Of a DNA stretch of 64,000 nt, positions 37,234-48,275 are shown one piece after another. The notes beneath the pieces were generated by a model. The model ran no database searches. It saw nothing but the letters and a program-made list of their open reading frames with translations, and had not been told where the DNA came from. The stretch's first letter is position 1. The number at the start of each line of letters is the position of its first letter. Source of the DNA: Homarus americanus (lineage: Eukaryota; Arthropoda; Malacostraca; Decapoda; Nephropidae); the NCBI RefSeq assembly GCF_018991925.1, contig NW_024738604.1:62001-126000 (forward strand). The letters are read 5' to 3'. The translations under genes and the position numbers were made by a program.

Positions 37234-37824
37234 AACCACTTGTATGTCTCTTGAGTTAGGACCATCTGTATGTCTCTTGAGTTAGGACCATCTGTGTGTC
37301 TCTTGAGTTAGGACCATCTGTATGTCTCTTGAGTTAGGACCACCTGTATGTCTCTTGAGTTAGGACCATCTGTATGTCTCTTGAGTTAGGACCATCTGTA
37401 TGTCTCTTGAGTTAGGACCACCTGTATGTGTCTCTTGAGTTAGGACCATCTGTATGTCTCTTGAGTTAGGACCATCTGTATGTCTCTTGAGTTAGGACTG
37501 TATGTCTCTTGAGTTAGGACCATCTGTATGTCTCTTGAGTTAGGACCATCTGTATGTCTCTTGAGTTAGGACCATCTGTATGTCTCTTGAGTTAGGACCA
37601 TCTGTGTCTCTTGAGTTAGGACCATCTGTATGTCTCTTGAGTTAGGACCATCTGTATGTCTCTTGAGTTAGGACCATCTGTATGTCTCTTGAGTTAGGAC
37701 CACCTGTATGTCTCTTGAGTTAGGACCATCTGTATGTCTCTTGAGTTAGGACCATCTGTATGTCTCTTGAGTTAGGACCATCTGTATGTCTCTTGAGTTA
37801 GGACCATCTGTATGTCTCTTGAGT
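37234..37824. repeat. 26-bp minisatellite, ~22 copies
   Basis: Unit carries CTGTATGTCTCTTGAGTTAG followed by GACCAT. Units differ only by CAT/CAC, TATG/TGTG and a few short deletions, so the array looks young or homogenised. Confidence 0.97.
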
Positions 37825-38131
37825 GGTAATGGTGGTAAGACAGGGATCACTAACCAGGTCTGTAGGTCAACACAAGTCACGCCACACTGACACTTAACAA
37901 CAATTTCTCTATTTCTGTCTGTCTCTCTCTCTCCCTTCCACTCGACCATCACATACACAAACTCGCCCCCCTTATGATTACGGACACCACAACTCTCTCA
38001 TATTTTAATCCTTTCCACTCCCCAATTATCACAAAAAATCCAAAATACGGTACCTGGTCGTTTTACCTGTCAACGTAATTAAACTACTTCTATATACACC
38101 TGAATGTGATGCTTTTACTCAAGACACCACT

Positions 38132-38507
38132 GTAACCATATATCTAAACTTGTAACTGTATTTAAGTATAATGACTGTCTAACCATATATCTAAACTAGT
38201 AACTGTATTTAAGTATAATGACTGTCTAACCATATATCTAAACTAGTAACTGTATTTAAGTATAATGACTGTCTAACCATATATCTAAACTAGTAACTGT
38301 ATTTAAGTATAATGACTGTCTAACCATATATCTAAACTAGTAACTGTATTTAAGTATAATGACTGTCTAACCATATATCTAAACTAGTAACTGTATTTAA
38401 GTATAATGACTGTCTAACCATATATCTAAACTAGTAACTGTATTTAAGTATAATGACTGTCTAACCATATATCTAAACTAGTAACTGTATTTAAGTATAA
38501 TGACTGT
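38132..38507. repeat. 47-bp satellite-like tandem repeat, 8 copies
   Basis: Eight 47-bp units containing ACCATATATCTAAACTAGTA and TATTTAAGTATAATGACTGTC. Seven appear identical; the first differs by one base (ACTTGT for ACTAGT). Confidence 0.97.
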
Positions 38508-39177
38508 CTGTCTGTTTGTTTGGGTCTTTTATGGTGCCATTATCACGTGGACGCATACTGGCAAGTGTCTGGTATTAGAGGTGTTGTCATAAACGCCAGG
38601 GATAATCTATTCTAGGAATGTGACACCTACAAAGAGGCACAGAAGCCACCGCTGCGCTGAGTCACTGAGCCGCCACCTCAAGTAGCTGTGACCTAACTCT
38701 CACGAAGGTGTGATTATTAAAATGTGTTTATGTATGTATGACAAGACAAACTGATGGAAGCACACACACACACAAACTGTCCTCCATTGCAAACAAACAC
38801 ACACACTTAGTCATAAGCGTAATGAGTCAACCTCATCTGAACCAGCCGAGATTAAACAGGGGAAACCCCGTGACCAAGCCATCTGCTGCTAACACTGCCC
38901 CTCCCCACTAATCCTTCCTACCCCCTACTTCCTCTTCCACACTATTCGTCCTTCCCCTACTTCCTCATCTATTCTTCCTCCCTTACATCTCCTCACCCCA
39001 CCGTTCCTTGCCTCCCCATACCCCAACTTTGTTCCCCTGCCAATAACACCTCACTACCTCTCATCCCATCCCAGACTCGGCCCACCACCATCAGGATCAC
39101 CCGGACACCACCTGCACCGCCACCACCTGACAGTGAACCCACCAAGTGTCACCACAGCTGGCACCCTGTCAAGCGCT
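38508..39177. other. Spacer without a confirmed gene
   Basis: Begins with GTTTGTTTGGGTCTTTTATG, possibly an interspersed repeat to about 38,690. A pyrimidine-rich block (38,890-39,070) ends in CCCATCCCAG and is followed by a short open plus frame to 39,180. It is too short to call an exon. Confidence 0.4.
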
Positions 39178-39237
39178 GAGAGAGAGAGAGAGAGAGAGAG
39201 ACAGAGACAGAGAGAGAGACAGAGACAGAGAGAGACA

Positions 39238-39273
<36 letters not shown>

Positions 39274-39302
39274 CAGAGACAGAGAAAGAGAGAGAGAGAG
39301 AC
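39178..39302. repeat. (GA)n/(GACA)n tract
   Basis: GAGA runs regularly interrupted by CAGA. Confidence 0.95.
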
Positions 39303-39804
39303 GCAAAAAGCATACACTGATAGCATATAGCTTTTTGGGAGGATGTGGGGGTGGCCTTAACCTCCTCCTCCTCCTCCATCATCATCTAAGATCTCTCCAC
39401 TACCATCTGTATTCTCTACCACCACCACCACCTGTATCACACCTACACCACCACCTGTATCACACCTACACCTATACTATGTTCACTGATTATATCACTT
39501 AACTATTCACCAGTAAGAGGGAGAAGAGAAAAAAGATTCAGATTCAGGTTCAAATTCAGGTTCAGGTTCATCACTTTTCAGAAGGTGGCAAAGGTGGAGG
39601 AAACAAAAACAAAATTAACATGGTTTTTTGGGGGCTGAGTTCATCATCCCTCCCTTTGATGATGATGATGATGATGGTGATGTAAAAAGGGAGAGAGAGG
39701 GGGAGAAGAGAAGAGAGAGAAGGAAATGACAAAAACTTACATGTGTGGACTTTATTTTTACTGATTTCTATGGTGGGATGAGTGTATTACCCTTGTGAAG
39801 ATTT

Positions 39805-39809
<5 letters not shown>

Positions 39810-39843
<34 letters not shown>
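39810..39843. repeat. (CT)n tract
   Basis: Perfect CT run. Confidence 0.93.
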
Positions 39844-39845
<2 letters not shown>

Positions 39846-40154
39846 CTTTCCTTCCCCCCCCCCCTTCTCACTCTCTCACTAAAACACCTGTGTCAGTGCC
39901 TACACAAGTCACCACCACTGCCAGTCTACTGCCAACACCACTACCCACACAAACCCGCCTACCTACACCACCTGATTTCGCCGCCCCCGACCCCCTCAAA
40001 GCGCTAACAGATGGATGAAGAAGTATATTTAGTCAGGAGAAAAAGCACCCTTTAAATAGCTATTATCCGCACACCACCTGCCCCCCCAGCAACAGCAGGC
40101 AACAACACGAGATAGCACTAGCAGCATGATGTAACGGCACCCACAGCTTGGAAC

Positions 40155-40305
40155 AGCAGCAGCAACAACAACAGACACACAATAAGGAACATTTAGTACA
40201 GCAACATCAAGGTTAACAACAGCAACAACAACAGATAAACAATAAGGAACATTTAGTAGAGCAACATCAAGGTTAACAGCAGCAACAACGAGGTTAACAG
40301 CAAGT
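40155..40305. repeat. CAGCAACAACAACAG-bearing ~59-bp direct repeat, 2+ copies
   Basis: Two copies containing ACAATAAGGAACATTTAGTA and GCAACATCAAGGTTAACA, then a partial third. Embedded in a CAG/CAA-rich stretch, 40,080-40,620. Confidence 0.85.
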
Positions 40306-41383
40306 GAATGCAGCGCCAGTAGACATCATTAAGTACTATCACTGCAGCAAAGAACAGCAGAATAACCTGCATACATCAGGCACTGGCAGCAGCCGAGCCC
40401 TCACTGCATGCCTAAACAATAAAAATTAACAGCCCACAACTGCAGCACCAGCATGCAGCATGATACAGTGCATTTACAGCAGCAGCAATCACCACCACCT
40501 GCCCTAGCAACAGCAAACAACAACACAGGATAGCAACATCACAATAAAGGATGAAACACCACAATGGAAACAGAACAACAACCACATACACCATCATCAG
40601 CACCACCACCAAGGCAGGGGAGGCGTCAGTTTGTTTACCATTGAATCAGCTGGTGAGGAGCACGTGGTCCCCCGCCGGCTACACCAACACAGACATGACA
40701 GCCCATGTCGTAATTAATATCTCTCACAACATAGAAGGAATAACATTTACCTGCATTACCTTCTCTAATCCTTCCTGCTATTTTTTTTCATTTGTTATTA
40801 TTTCTATTATGTAGTTAAAAAATTTTCATACGAGAACATTATAGTGTCACCAATCCTAAGAGTGTAGTTGGACGCCATTTAATTCAGTACAATAACAACA
40901 TTTATTGTCTTTGAGCCAACTGTTAACTATAAGGTGTGCATGACCACTGCTCGCGAATAAATATTTAGAGGTGCATAAAGGATCAGCCAAAATTGGACTG
41001 CTTCCAAGTGACGTTCCCTCACAATATTATACCCCAAATTGGTAACCTCACACGGATTTGTACACAAAACCTCAGTTACCAATCCTATCACACCATCATG
41101 ACTGCCGTGAGTGGTAATAATAATAATCACTCAGCCAGCTTGGCCAAAATCCCAATAATGATCTTTGAGTGACCCCCAGTTAAAACACATGGACATATTT
41201 AACTGGCAATGATGCTGATGTCTGCCAAGTTTGAAATTAATCCACATAATTTTGTAAGACTATTTATGTTGATATGTTTTGGGTATACACCAACATTACA
41301 CACATGCCAGAATATAAGAATGCAGGGAGAATTTTTTTTCCCCCCCTGTGACTTTTTCCGTTCATTGAAAACAAAACCCTTGG
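40306..41383. other. Spacer without a recognised gene
   Basis: CAGCA/CACCA-rich to about 40,620, then AT-richer unique sequence. No exon supported. Confidence 0.5.
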
Positions 41384-42212
41384 TTGACACTGGCCGAGGG
41401 GTAATGGTTGACACTGGCCGAGGGGTAATGGTTGACACTGGCCGAGGGGTAATGGTTGACACTGGCCGAGGGGTAATGGTTGACACTGGCCTAGGGGTAA
41501 TGGTTGACACTGGCCTAGGGGTAATGGTTGACACTGGCCGAGGGGTAATGGTTGACACTGGCCGAGGGGTAATGGTTGACACTGGCCGAGGGTAATGGTT
41601 GACACTGGCCGAGGGTAATGGTTGACACTGGCCACTGGCCGGGGTAATGGTTGACACTGGCCGAGGGTAATGGTTGACACTGGCCTATACTGGGGTTGAC
41701 ACTGGCATGGTTGACACTGAGGGGTAATGGTTGACACTGGCGTGGTCACTAGCCGAGGGTAATGGTTGACACTGGCCGAGGGTAATGACACCGGCCGAGG
41801 GGTAATGGTTGACACTGGCCGGGGTAATGGTTGACACTGGCCGAGGGGTAATGGTTGACACTGGCCGAGGGTAATGGTTGACACTGGCCGAGGGTGAGGC
41901 TTGGTTGGCACTGGCCGAGGGGGTTGACACCGGCTGACTAGGTTGACACTAGGGCACTGGCCGAGAATGGTTGACACTGGCCTACACTGGCCGAGGGTAC
42001 ACTGGCCGAATGGGGGCCGAGGGTAATGGTTGACACTGGCCGAGGGGTAATGTGTTGACACTGGCCGAGGGGTAATTGGTTGACACTGGCCGAGGGGTAA
42101 TGGTTGACACTGGCCGAGGGGTAATGGTTGACACTGGCCGAGGGGTAATGGTTGACACTGGCCGAGGGGTAATGGTTGACACTGGCCGAGGGGTAATGGT
42201 TGACACTGGCCA
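41384..42212. repeat. 24-bp minisatellite GGTTGACACTGGCCGAGGGG
   Basis: About 33 units of GGTTGACACTGGCCGAGGGG plus TAAT. Both ends (41,384-41,590 and 42,010-42,212) are regular; the middle (41,600-42,000) has truncated and fused units. Since 24 is a multiple of three, the plus strand reads VDTGRGVM repeats and the minus strand STITPRPV repeats; neither has gene-like context. Confidence 0.97.
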
Positions 42213-42913
42213 AGGGGATATCAGTAATTTGACTACTGTACTTTCTAGCATAATTAGCTCACACGATAAGACAGGTACGTAGATGGTCGAAGGAAGATAA
42301 CGCGTTAGACAACTACTTAACGTGAAATTATAACACCTTATGTAACTTGGTAATGCTGTCAACCTTTCATCCTCCGACAAGAACCGAACATTATCACGAC
42401 ATTATTTTATATCATAGATTAAAAAAAAAGCTGAAAGAAATCCCAACAATTCTTCCCCTGTTAACATCACCCAGCAATGTACTTACATTATAAAACCAAC
42501 TCCACAAGAAAATACAACATATGAAACAACATCTCCCCCCCCCACACACACACACATGAACCGCAACAATATAAGTTATTGTACTACACATCAAAGCAGA
42601 GATATTGTCAGTGATGATCTCAGCTCTCCGGCACACACAAACACAAACACACGTGCACCACGACCAACGCTCCACCAAACATTGTACACATTTTCTATAA
42701 CTCCCAGCAAATTAGAGTTCCGGGTTCATGTTGATCTTCCCAGAAATCTACCTTACATTTTTGGGGGGAGGGTTAACTGTTTCTCTGTGATATTTATACC
42801 TTAATCTGGACCCTCACACTCTCTCTCTTTACTGTGTTTATGTTTTAATTAGGATCATTATTTAGCGAGCTTCTGAAAATGGTGTTAAAATGTTCCTTTC
42901 TAATGTTAATGAT

Positions 42914-42967
<54 letters not shown>

Positions 42968-44216
42968 ACAAAATCGTTCACAGGAGTGTACACCCTAAAC
43001 CTTAAAACATACAAACACAGGTGTATAAAAAATATTTTTCCTTAAGCCCAACAACATATGACAGATGACTCGGTAGGGAACAAACACGAGATGTGAGGTG
43101 ACCTTCACACTACCCTTGTCTACGCAGCACTCGCTGACGACCCCAGCAGCTAGGGACTCCTCATCCCCCTCTTAAAACACACACACACACACAAAACACA
43201 ACAAACAGAAAACCAAATGTACATACAGAACATTATTAATCCATAAAACGATCTTAAACACACATTACTGTCTCACCTACAAACACAACCCTCCCACATG
43301 TTTTATCACCATAAACATACTGTACACCCTTTATACACAAGACTCCTATAGCACCCATAAACATTACCTCCTGCACAAACACAACCCTTCCAACCCTTAT
43401 ACACAAACACTACCATACATAATAAACAAACAAGGGCACATGATACACAAGCCCTTCCCTTCAACACCAGAGAGAGTTAATCTAGGCGCTTACCCACACG
43501 ATGACACAATGATTCTGGACAGCCTTGACTCTTGACCTTAAAAACCAAGCAAAAATGACATCAAACGGTGGTGTAAAAAAAAAAAACTCACTCACCCGAC
43601 CAGGATCCAGCCCACATAATTAGCCTTGTACACTCATATCCATCTTAATTACACAGCAACTCATCCAGTACCAAGATCAAACCTAGAGCCACAGCCAAGT
43701 CATTAGTGTCAAAGTACATACAGGAGCGAGCATTAAAAACCTTCATACTGACATACCTACACATGTCCCACCCCAGAGTATCTAATGTGCAAAATTTTAA
43801 TCCATCAGTGGGTATTAACATCCATCAGTCCATCCAAAGAACCAAAATTGTCAGTCTTTATTGAGGTAGTTTTTTCCTGCCTGTGTGTTTGGAGTGTATA
43901 TACCAGATGAGTCAGTTCTTAACATACCATCCATCACACTGACTAACATACAACTCTCGTCCTACCTCCTCCTTGACAGTAAATCCCATCCATCTGCATA
44001 TAGCTAGTGTGACATTTTTCACCTACAAGATGCTTTTACTCTCTTCACACACACACAAACTCACCAGTCTAACCTCCACCCACACAAAGCCAACAAAGAA
44101 CTTTTACCTACATTCACTCAACTGCCCTTACAACTCACTTAGCCACCTACCTGTGCACCACCCATCTACCCACTTTTATGATGCCCTCCTCACCCACCTA
44201 CACACAACTAACACAC

Positions 44217-44248
<32 letters not shown>

Positions 44249-45749
44249 CTGCAACACACATTACAATGCCTTCCACCTCACACAAACTTGGGCCACAGCT
44301 GAAACTTTGGCTTGGGTGTGGTTGCTTATAAATGGCTGCGAGAAATCTAGAGACAGAGGTTAAGAAGCAGTATAATCTATTTATGTCATCAAACATTCTT
44401 CACGAGTAGCTGATGGCTAAATTTGTTCAACATCAAGAGGTCTGTCTCATCCATTTGTGTTCTCCCCCCCCCCCCTCCTAACTAAAATTTCTAAAAATAT
44501 CTGCCTTAAAAAGTACAGTCGAAGAGAAAGGGAGCATCTTCTTATGACTGCAGCTTAAGATTTTGAGTAAATAAACTGAATTTGATAATATTGGATTTTC
44601 AAAGCTGAAGTGGGAAAAAAAGTGAGAAGATAAAGTAAGATAATAATTATTTTTTTTATTGAAGTAGCATAAGAGAACATAGGTGTACATGAAGTTAAAT
44701 GAAGAGTTCAAGACATCATGAGCAAAGAGGTGGGCTAAAATGAGTTAACAGGAGTCAACACAAAAGTTCTTATAACTTCTTACTATACAATGGTTTTTTG
44801 AGATGCGCAAAGGTAGAGGTTAAGGAGATACATCCCAAATCCACTCTATCCCTTTCACTACAGGGATGCCACCTTTAACCACCTCAATGCTAACCTAGCC
44901 TAGCCTAGCTTAACCTAACCTACACTAGCCTAGCTTAACCTAACCTACACTAACCTAGCTTAACCTAACCTACACTAGATTAGCTTAACCAAACAAATTT
45001 CCCTAGGTAGCATTAGGCTGGTTAATATCTTATTTGGCTACCACGAGATGAATGTATTCAGCTCAGAGTCGACCCCGTACACAAGGCGTCAATAATGTGG
45101 CAAACATAAAACTACACAAATTAAAAAAAAAAATACAATAAAATATAATAATAATAATACAACAACTCATTCTTGTAAGCCCCTTCTTATTTCAGTACAG
45201 GGAGGGAACGGAACAGTATCCAATTGTCCCGTCTGTGATATTTATTGTTGAGGTGTCTTGCCTGATGTGCTCACCTATGGTCCCTCTTCCCTTATAAGAC
45301 CCCAAGATACCCATCCAGTTTACCAATATCAACAACCACCACATTTTCTAGATACAAATATAAAAGTTAAGAGGTTGATATAACAGCTGTAGTGACGACT
45401 CGAGTATCAGTAGCAGGTAACGTGTTCTCTCATACACAATACATAAAGCACAACATATTTGACGACAACATATAAAAGCTCATTGACAAGACAACAGTGA
45501 ATCTACCGAAGCCTGATGTTTATACTGTACGTTAACAGAAGCTCTGAAATAATTCCCCAAAATAATTTCCATATCCCTCTCATAAACATACATTACATGC
45601 CAAATATAAACACCACTACAAAGAACACACAACATAACAAAAAAGACAGAAGATAAAAAAGATAAATCACTGACTGTCTGCTACATAAAAGCGTACAAAC
45701 AGAAAAAAACCAGAATGAGAATAAGCAGAAGCAAGAGCAGCGTACTCAC
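42213..45749. other. Non-coding stretch 3' of MYPT exon 11 (presumed intron)
   Basis: Contains (TG)n at 42,919-42,963, (CA)n at 43,177-43,192 and 44,222-44,249, and a CCTAGCTTAACCTAACCTAC array at 44,884-44,992. I looked on the minus strand for the MYPT C-terminal coiled-coil exons and found none. Confidence 0.6.
44884..44992. repeat. CCTAGCTTAACCTAACCTACACTAG array
   Basis: About four 25-30 bp units with the CCTAACC core. Confidence 0.88.
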
Positions 45750-45842
45750 CGGCTTCTCTTCTTCCTCTTCCTCTTCGCTCCCTTCATCCGCCTGCTGCTG
45801 TTGTTCTGCCGAGCGCTGAGCTCTTTTCTCAGGGTCTATATC
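45750..45842 (-). CDS. Mbs: MYPT exon 11: DIDPEK and acidic tail (last MYPT exon seen)
   Basis: 93 bp (31 codons), phase 0 both sides. Acceptor CTCGAATCTTAG|GAT, donor AAGCCG|GTGAGT. It encodes DIDPEKRAQRSAEQQQQADE, then GSEEEEEEEKP. It directly extends the KRRSTG block. Since it ends with a strong donor, coding must continue 3' (toward lower coordinates), presumably into the Ser-rich linker and C-terminal coiled coil. None of that is recognisable between here and 18.65 kb, so the next intron is either very long or the missing exons are poorly conserved. Confidence 0.88.
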
Positions 45843-45995
45843 CTAAGATTCGAGACGTAAGCATATATTTAAAACCAAATCAGAAAAAAAAGAAAAAAAG
45901 AAATATAAAAAGCAACTACCTTCCAAATCATTGAAAATATAAAAAGAAAACAAAATCAACCTCCCAAAGCAAACTGAGTCTTGTGCTGTACTTAC

Positions 45996-46111
45996 ATCTA
46001 TATTAACCTGAACCCGACCCGTAGAACGTCTCTTAGGCTTTTTCCGTCTCTGTATTGCCGCTTGTGTGCCTTCCCTCGTTTGTGAGTTCCGCTCGCTCTC
46101 CTTGTCTTCAT
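45996..46111 (-). CDS. Mbs: MYPT exon 10: second inhibitory phosphorylation block (KRRSTG)
   Basis: 116 bp, acceptor CTCTCACACTGCAG|AT with a good pyrimidine tract, donor ATAGAT|GTAAGT, phase 1 in, 0 out. It encodes EDKESERNSQTREGTQAAIQ and RRKKPKRRSTGRVQVNID. KRRSTG corresponds to human MYPT1 KRRSTGVSF, where Thr853 is a Rho-kinase site that weakens myosin binding. The Thr codon is at 46,020-46,022. Residues after the Gly differ from vertebrates (RVQVNID against VSFWTQD), which as I recall is the arthropod form. Confidence 0.93.
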
Positions 46112-46214
46112 CTGCAGTGTGAGAGAGATGGTTCATAGCGTAAATACATTGTAGATTCCAACTTGATACTCCACAAACACTGTCAAAATGGCAGTCTATA
46201 TCCAGTCTCTACTT

Positions 46215-46393
46215 CAAAAAGATAGCAGGGAGAGGAGGAAGAGAGGAGAGACAAAACGTAAGGAAGAGGGTAAATAAGGGGTAAGAATAAGAGAAGAAGG
46301 AGGAGGAGGAGGAAGAAGAGGAGGGGGAAGAGAGAGGAGGAGAAAGAAGAGGAGGGGGAAGAGAGAGGAGGAGGAAGAAGAGGAGTGGGAAAA
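46215..46393. repeat. GAGGAAGAAGAGGAGGGGGA purine repeat in intron 9
   Basis: Imperfect ~40-bp units of AGGAGGGGGAAGAGAGAGGA. It is intronic, between exons 9 and 10. Confidence 0.85.
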
Positions 46394-46436
46394 GAGAGGA
46401 ATTACAGTACCCTGATCACTCTAAACCACAACTTAC

Positions 46437-46539
46437 CGGCTTTCTCCTCTGTATTCTTTCTCCTCAGCTGGACAGTGACTGTTTCAGTATCGTTCTCCAC
46501 TTCAGCTTTGTCTTTTGATCGCACATTCTCTAGGGAGAA
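46437..46539 (-). CDS. Mbs: MYPT exon 9
   Basis: 103 bp, acceptor ATTGCCTTACAG|TTC, donor GCCG|GTAAGT, phase 0 in, 1 out. It encodes FSLENVRSKDKAEVENDTET and VTVQLRRKNTEEKA. It is charged linker sequence before the second phosphorylation block. Phase with both neighbours is exact, including the split Asp codon (G|AT) into exon 10. Confidence 0.82.
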
Positions 46540-47033
46540 CTGTAAGGCAATGGCTCATCTTATAATTCAACTGTATAATACCATTTCATCCTATAATATA
46601 ACCTACAGTAAATATCCTATCTATCTGTTGATTTTAAACCTGACAGTAAACACAGAAGTTCAATTAGATTTATGTTTTTCTTGACATTTCATAATTTTCA
46701 TTCTATTCACACCTTTTATACTTTCTTGTAATTTCCCCTTCTCATTATTCCTGTTTCAGGCAGGAATTTGCCGATGTTATTTATTCCCATTAAAGGTCAA
46801 GTTAAAAAATTAGGTAATCTTCACATATTCCATAGTAAAATTTATATTATTTTATGAGGTGTTATTTGGTCTTTGTTAGTAGATGGTAAAAAAAATGGTC
46901 AAGTATGTTTGGCCATAAAAAAATACAAGGATTTCTGTACTTCCACCAAGAATAAAAAAAGTTACGCACTTAAAATATTAAAACTTTGGATGTTAATACA
47001 GTACTTAATTTCATACATACACTATCAACTTAC

Positions 47034-47222
47034 CCTATTCTTATCAGCATCATCCACCTTCAACCTCCAAGATGGGCGCCGTTCCTCTTCATCTGCTTTG
47101 GTGGGTGACTCAGGCTTTGGCTTGGATGATGGTGAGGATGGGGTGGTTGTGGATGATCCTTGTGGGGTGGAGGTGGGCACAGTTGATGCAGATGAAGTTT
47201 CCTTGGGCTCTGGACTAGATGT
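47034..47222 (-). CDS. Mbs: MYPT exon 8: Ser/Pro-rich with SWRLK
   Basis: 189 bp (63 codons), phase 0 in and out. Acceptor TTTTTTGCCACAG|ACA and donor AATAGG|GTAAGT are both strong. It encodes TSSPEPKETSSASTVPTSTP through SKPKPESPTKADEEERRPSW and ends RLKVDDADKNR. The RRPSWRLK segment echoes the SWRRPSSLRK of exon 2. Because it is phase 0/0 it could be an optional cassette; vertebrate MYPT1 also has an alternatively spliced central insert, though not demonstrably this one. Confidence 0.82.
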
Positions 47223-47482
47223 CTGTGGCAAAAAAGGATATAACATTTGCTGCATCAGTCTAATCTAGGGGAAAAAAAACCTGACTGATTCAATGTATAT
47301 AACAAAGTACTGTAGTGATATTTTATTTAACCACTGTAGATTTCTTTACGCTTTACTCTTACTTAATAACTTCTAATTTTCAATAATTCTTTTTCCTAAG
47401 AATGTGGAGTTGCAAAATAAATGTAGGAAAGAAATGACAGTGCAAGAAAAAGGCAATATCATTACTGTACTTTACCTATGGC

Positions 47483-47565
47483 CAGTCAGGCTTCTATAAA
47501 TGCCTGAAGGAAGCCCGAGAATGTGCCAGGCTTCTATAAGTGCCTGAAGGAAGCCCGAGAATTTC
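47483..47565. repeat. ~41-bp tandem duplication in intron 7
   Basis: Two units carrying CAGGCTTCTATAARTGCCTG followed by AAGGAAGCCCGAGAAT, with one base difference in the shared part. CAGGC-N9-GCCTG within each unit could form a hairpin. Confidence 0.88.
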
Positions 47566-48118
47566 TACACTATCTCTAATTTCAGTTAACCACATCCATC
47601 AGCATTACTTAAAAAAATAAATAAATCAATGTTGCTGAGATCCCAACAATAAGTAAATATTAGGAATTTTTCAAAGTGCAAAAAATTCTTCAAAAATATC
47701 CAACTATGCAAAACTTATCAACCATACAATTGCAAGAAAGGCCATCATCTTTCCTTTAGTAAATCATACATCCTCCTCTGTCACTTTCCTATTCTTCAAC
47801 AACACTCTCTGACAATACATCTTCTAGTATTTTATCATCACAGTTGGTCAGGATTGTTTATGCTAAGAAATTTACCTCTTTTGTTATTTGAAACTACTCG
47901 ATGACACATTCAGACTGACTGCTATGAGGAGCTACAGCAGTTATAGAGAGAACAGAGCATTGTTATTTTGTCCACAAACTTGACTTCTACATAAAAAAGT
48001 ACAGCCAGCTAACTACAGTATTTGAGTTTAACTACTTGTTGAATAGAATCATTCAGCGTTAGTCATATAAAATACCAAGATTGGCGTCCCCAAAGTGAAG
48101 GGGTTGACTATTACTTAC

Positions 48119-48275
48119 AGACACCTGCTGCTGCTTATTCTTCATGAACTGCTCGGCAGATTTGATATCCTCGAGGGTGACCCCCTGCGTAGATCTCCGG
48201 GTTGACCGTACCATCTTGGCGTGGGCTTTTCTCTGGGTTTCACTCTCCTCATCACGGCTCGGCGGCACAAACGAC
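48119..48275 (-). CDS. Mbs: MYPT exon 7: first inhibitory phosphorylation block (RRSTQGVTL)
   Basis: 157 bp, acceptor GCATTCATCTAG|G and donor GTGTCT|GTAAGT, phase 2 in, 0 out. It encodes SFVPPSRDEESETQRKAHAK and VRSTRRSTQGVTLEDIKSAE. This is the most recognisable MYPT signature: human MYPT1 has DEESESQRKA and RRSTQGVTL at the Thr696 inhibitory site. The equivalent threonine here is encoded at 48,188-48,190. In the family, phosphorylation at this Thr by Rho-kinase, ZIPK and others turns the phosphatase off, and phosphorylation of the adjacent Ser (48,191-48,193) by PKA/PKG opposes it. Both residues and the RR before them are intact. Confidence 0.95.

Noticed and set aside
37234..37824. Regular ~26-bp repeats that could be mistaken for a CRISPR array
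   Set aside because: Units are directly tandem with no unique spacers, there is no leader or cas gene, and the DNA is eukaryotic.
39068..39180. Terminal exon on the plus strand after CCCATCCCAG (TRPTTIRITRTPPAPPPPDS to VKR stop)
   Set aside because: The acceptor looks plausible, but the frame is only about 35 codons and Pro/Thr-rich like chance frames nearby. No poly(A) signal or upstream exon could be found.
41209..42380. VDTGRGVM / STITPRPV repeat proteins
   Set aside because: The 24-bp unit keeps frames open. The middle of the array shifts frame repeatedly and no gene structure surrounds it.
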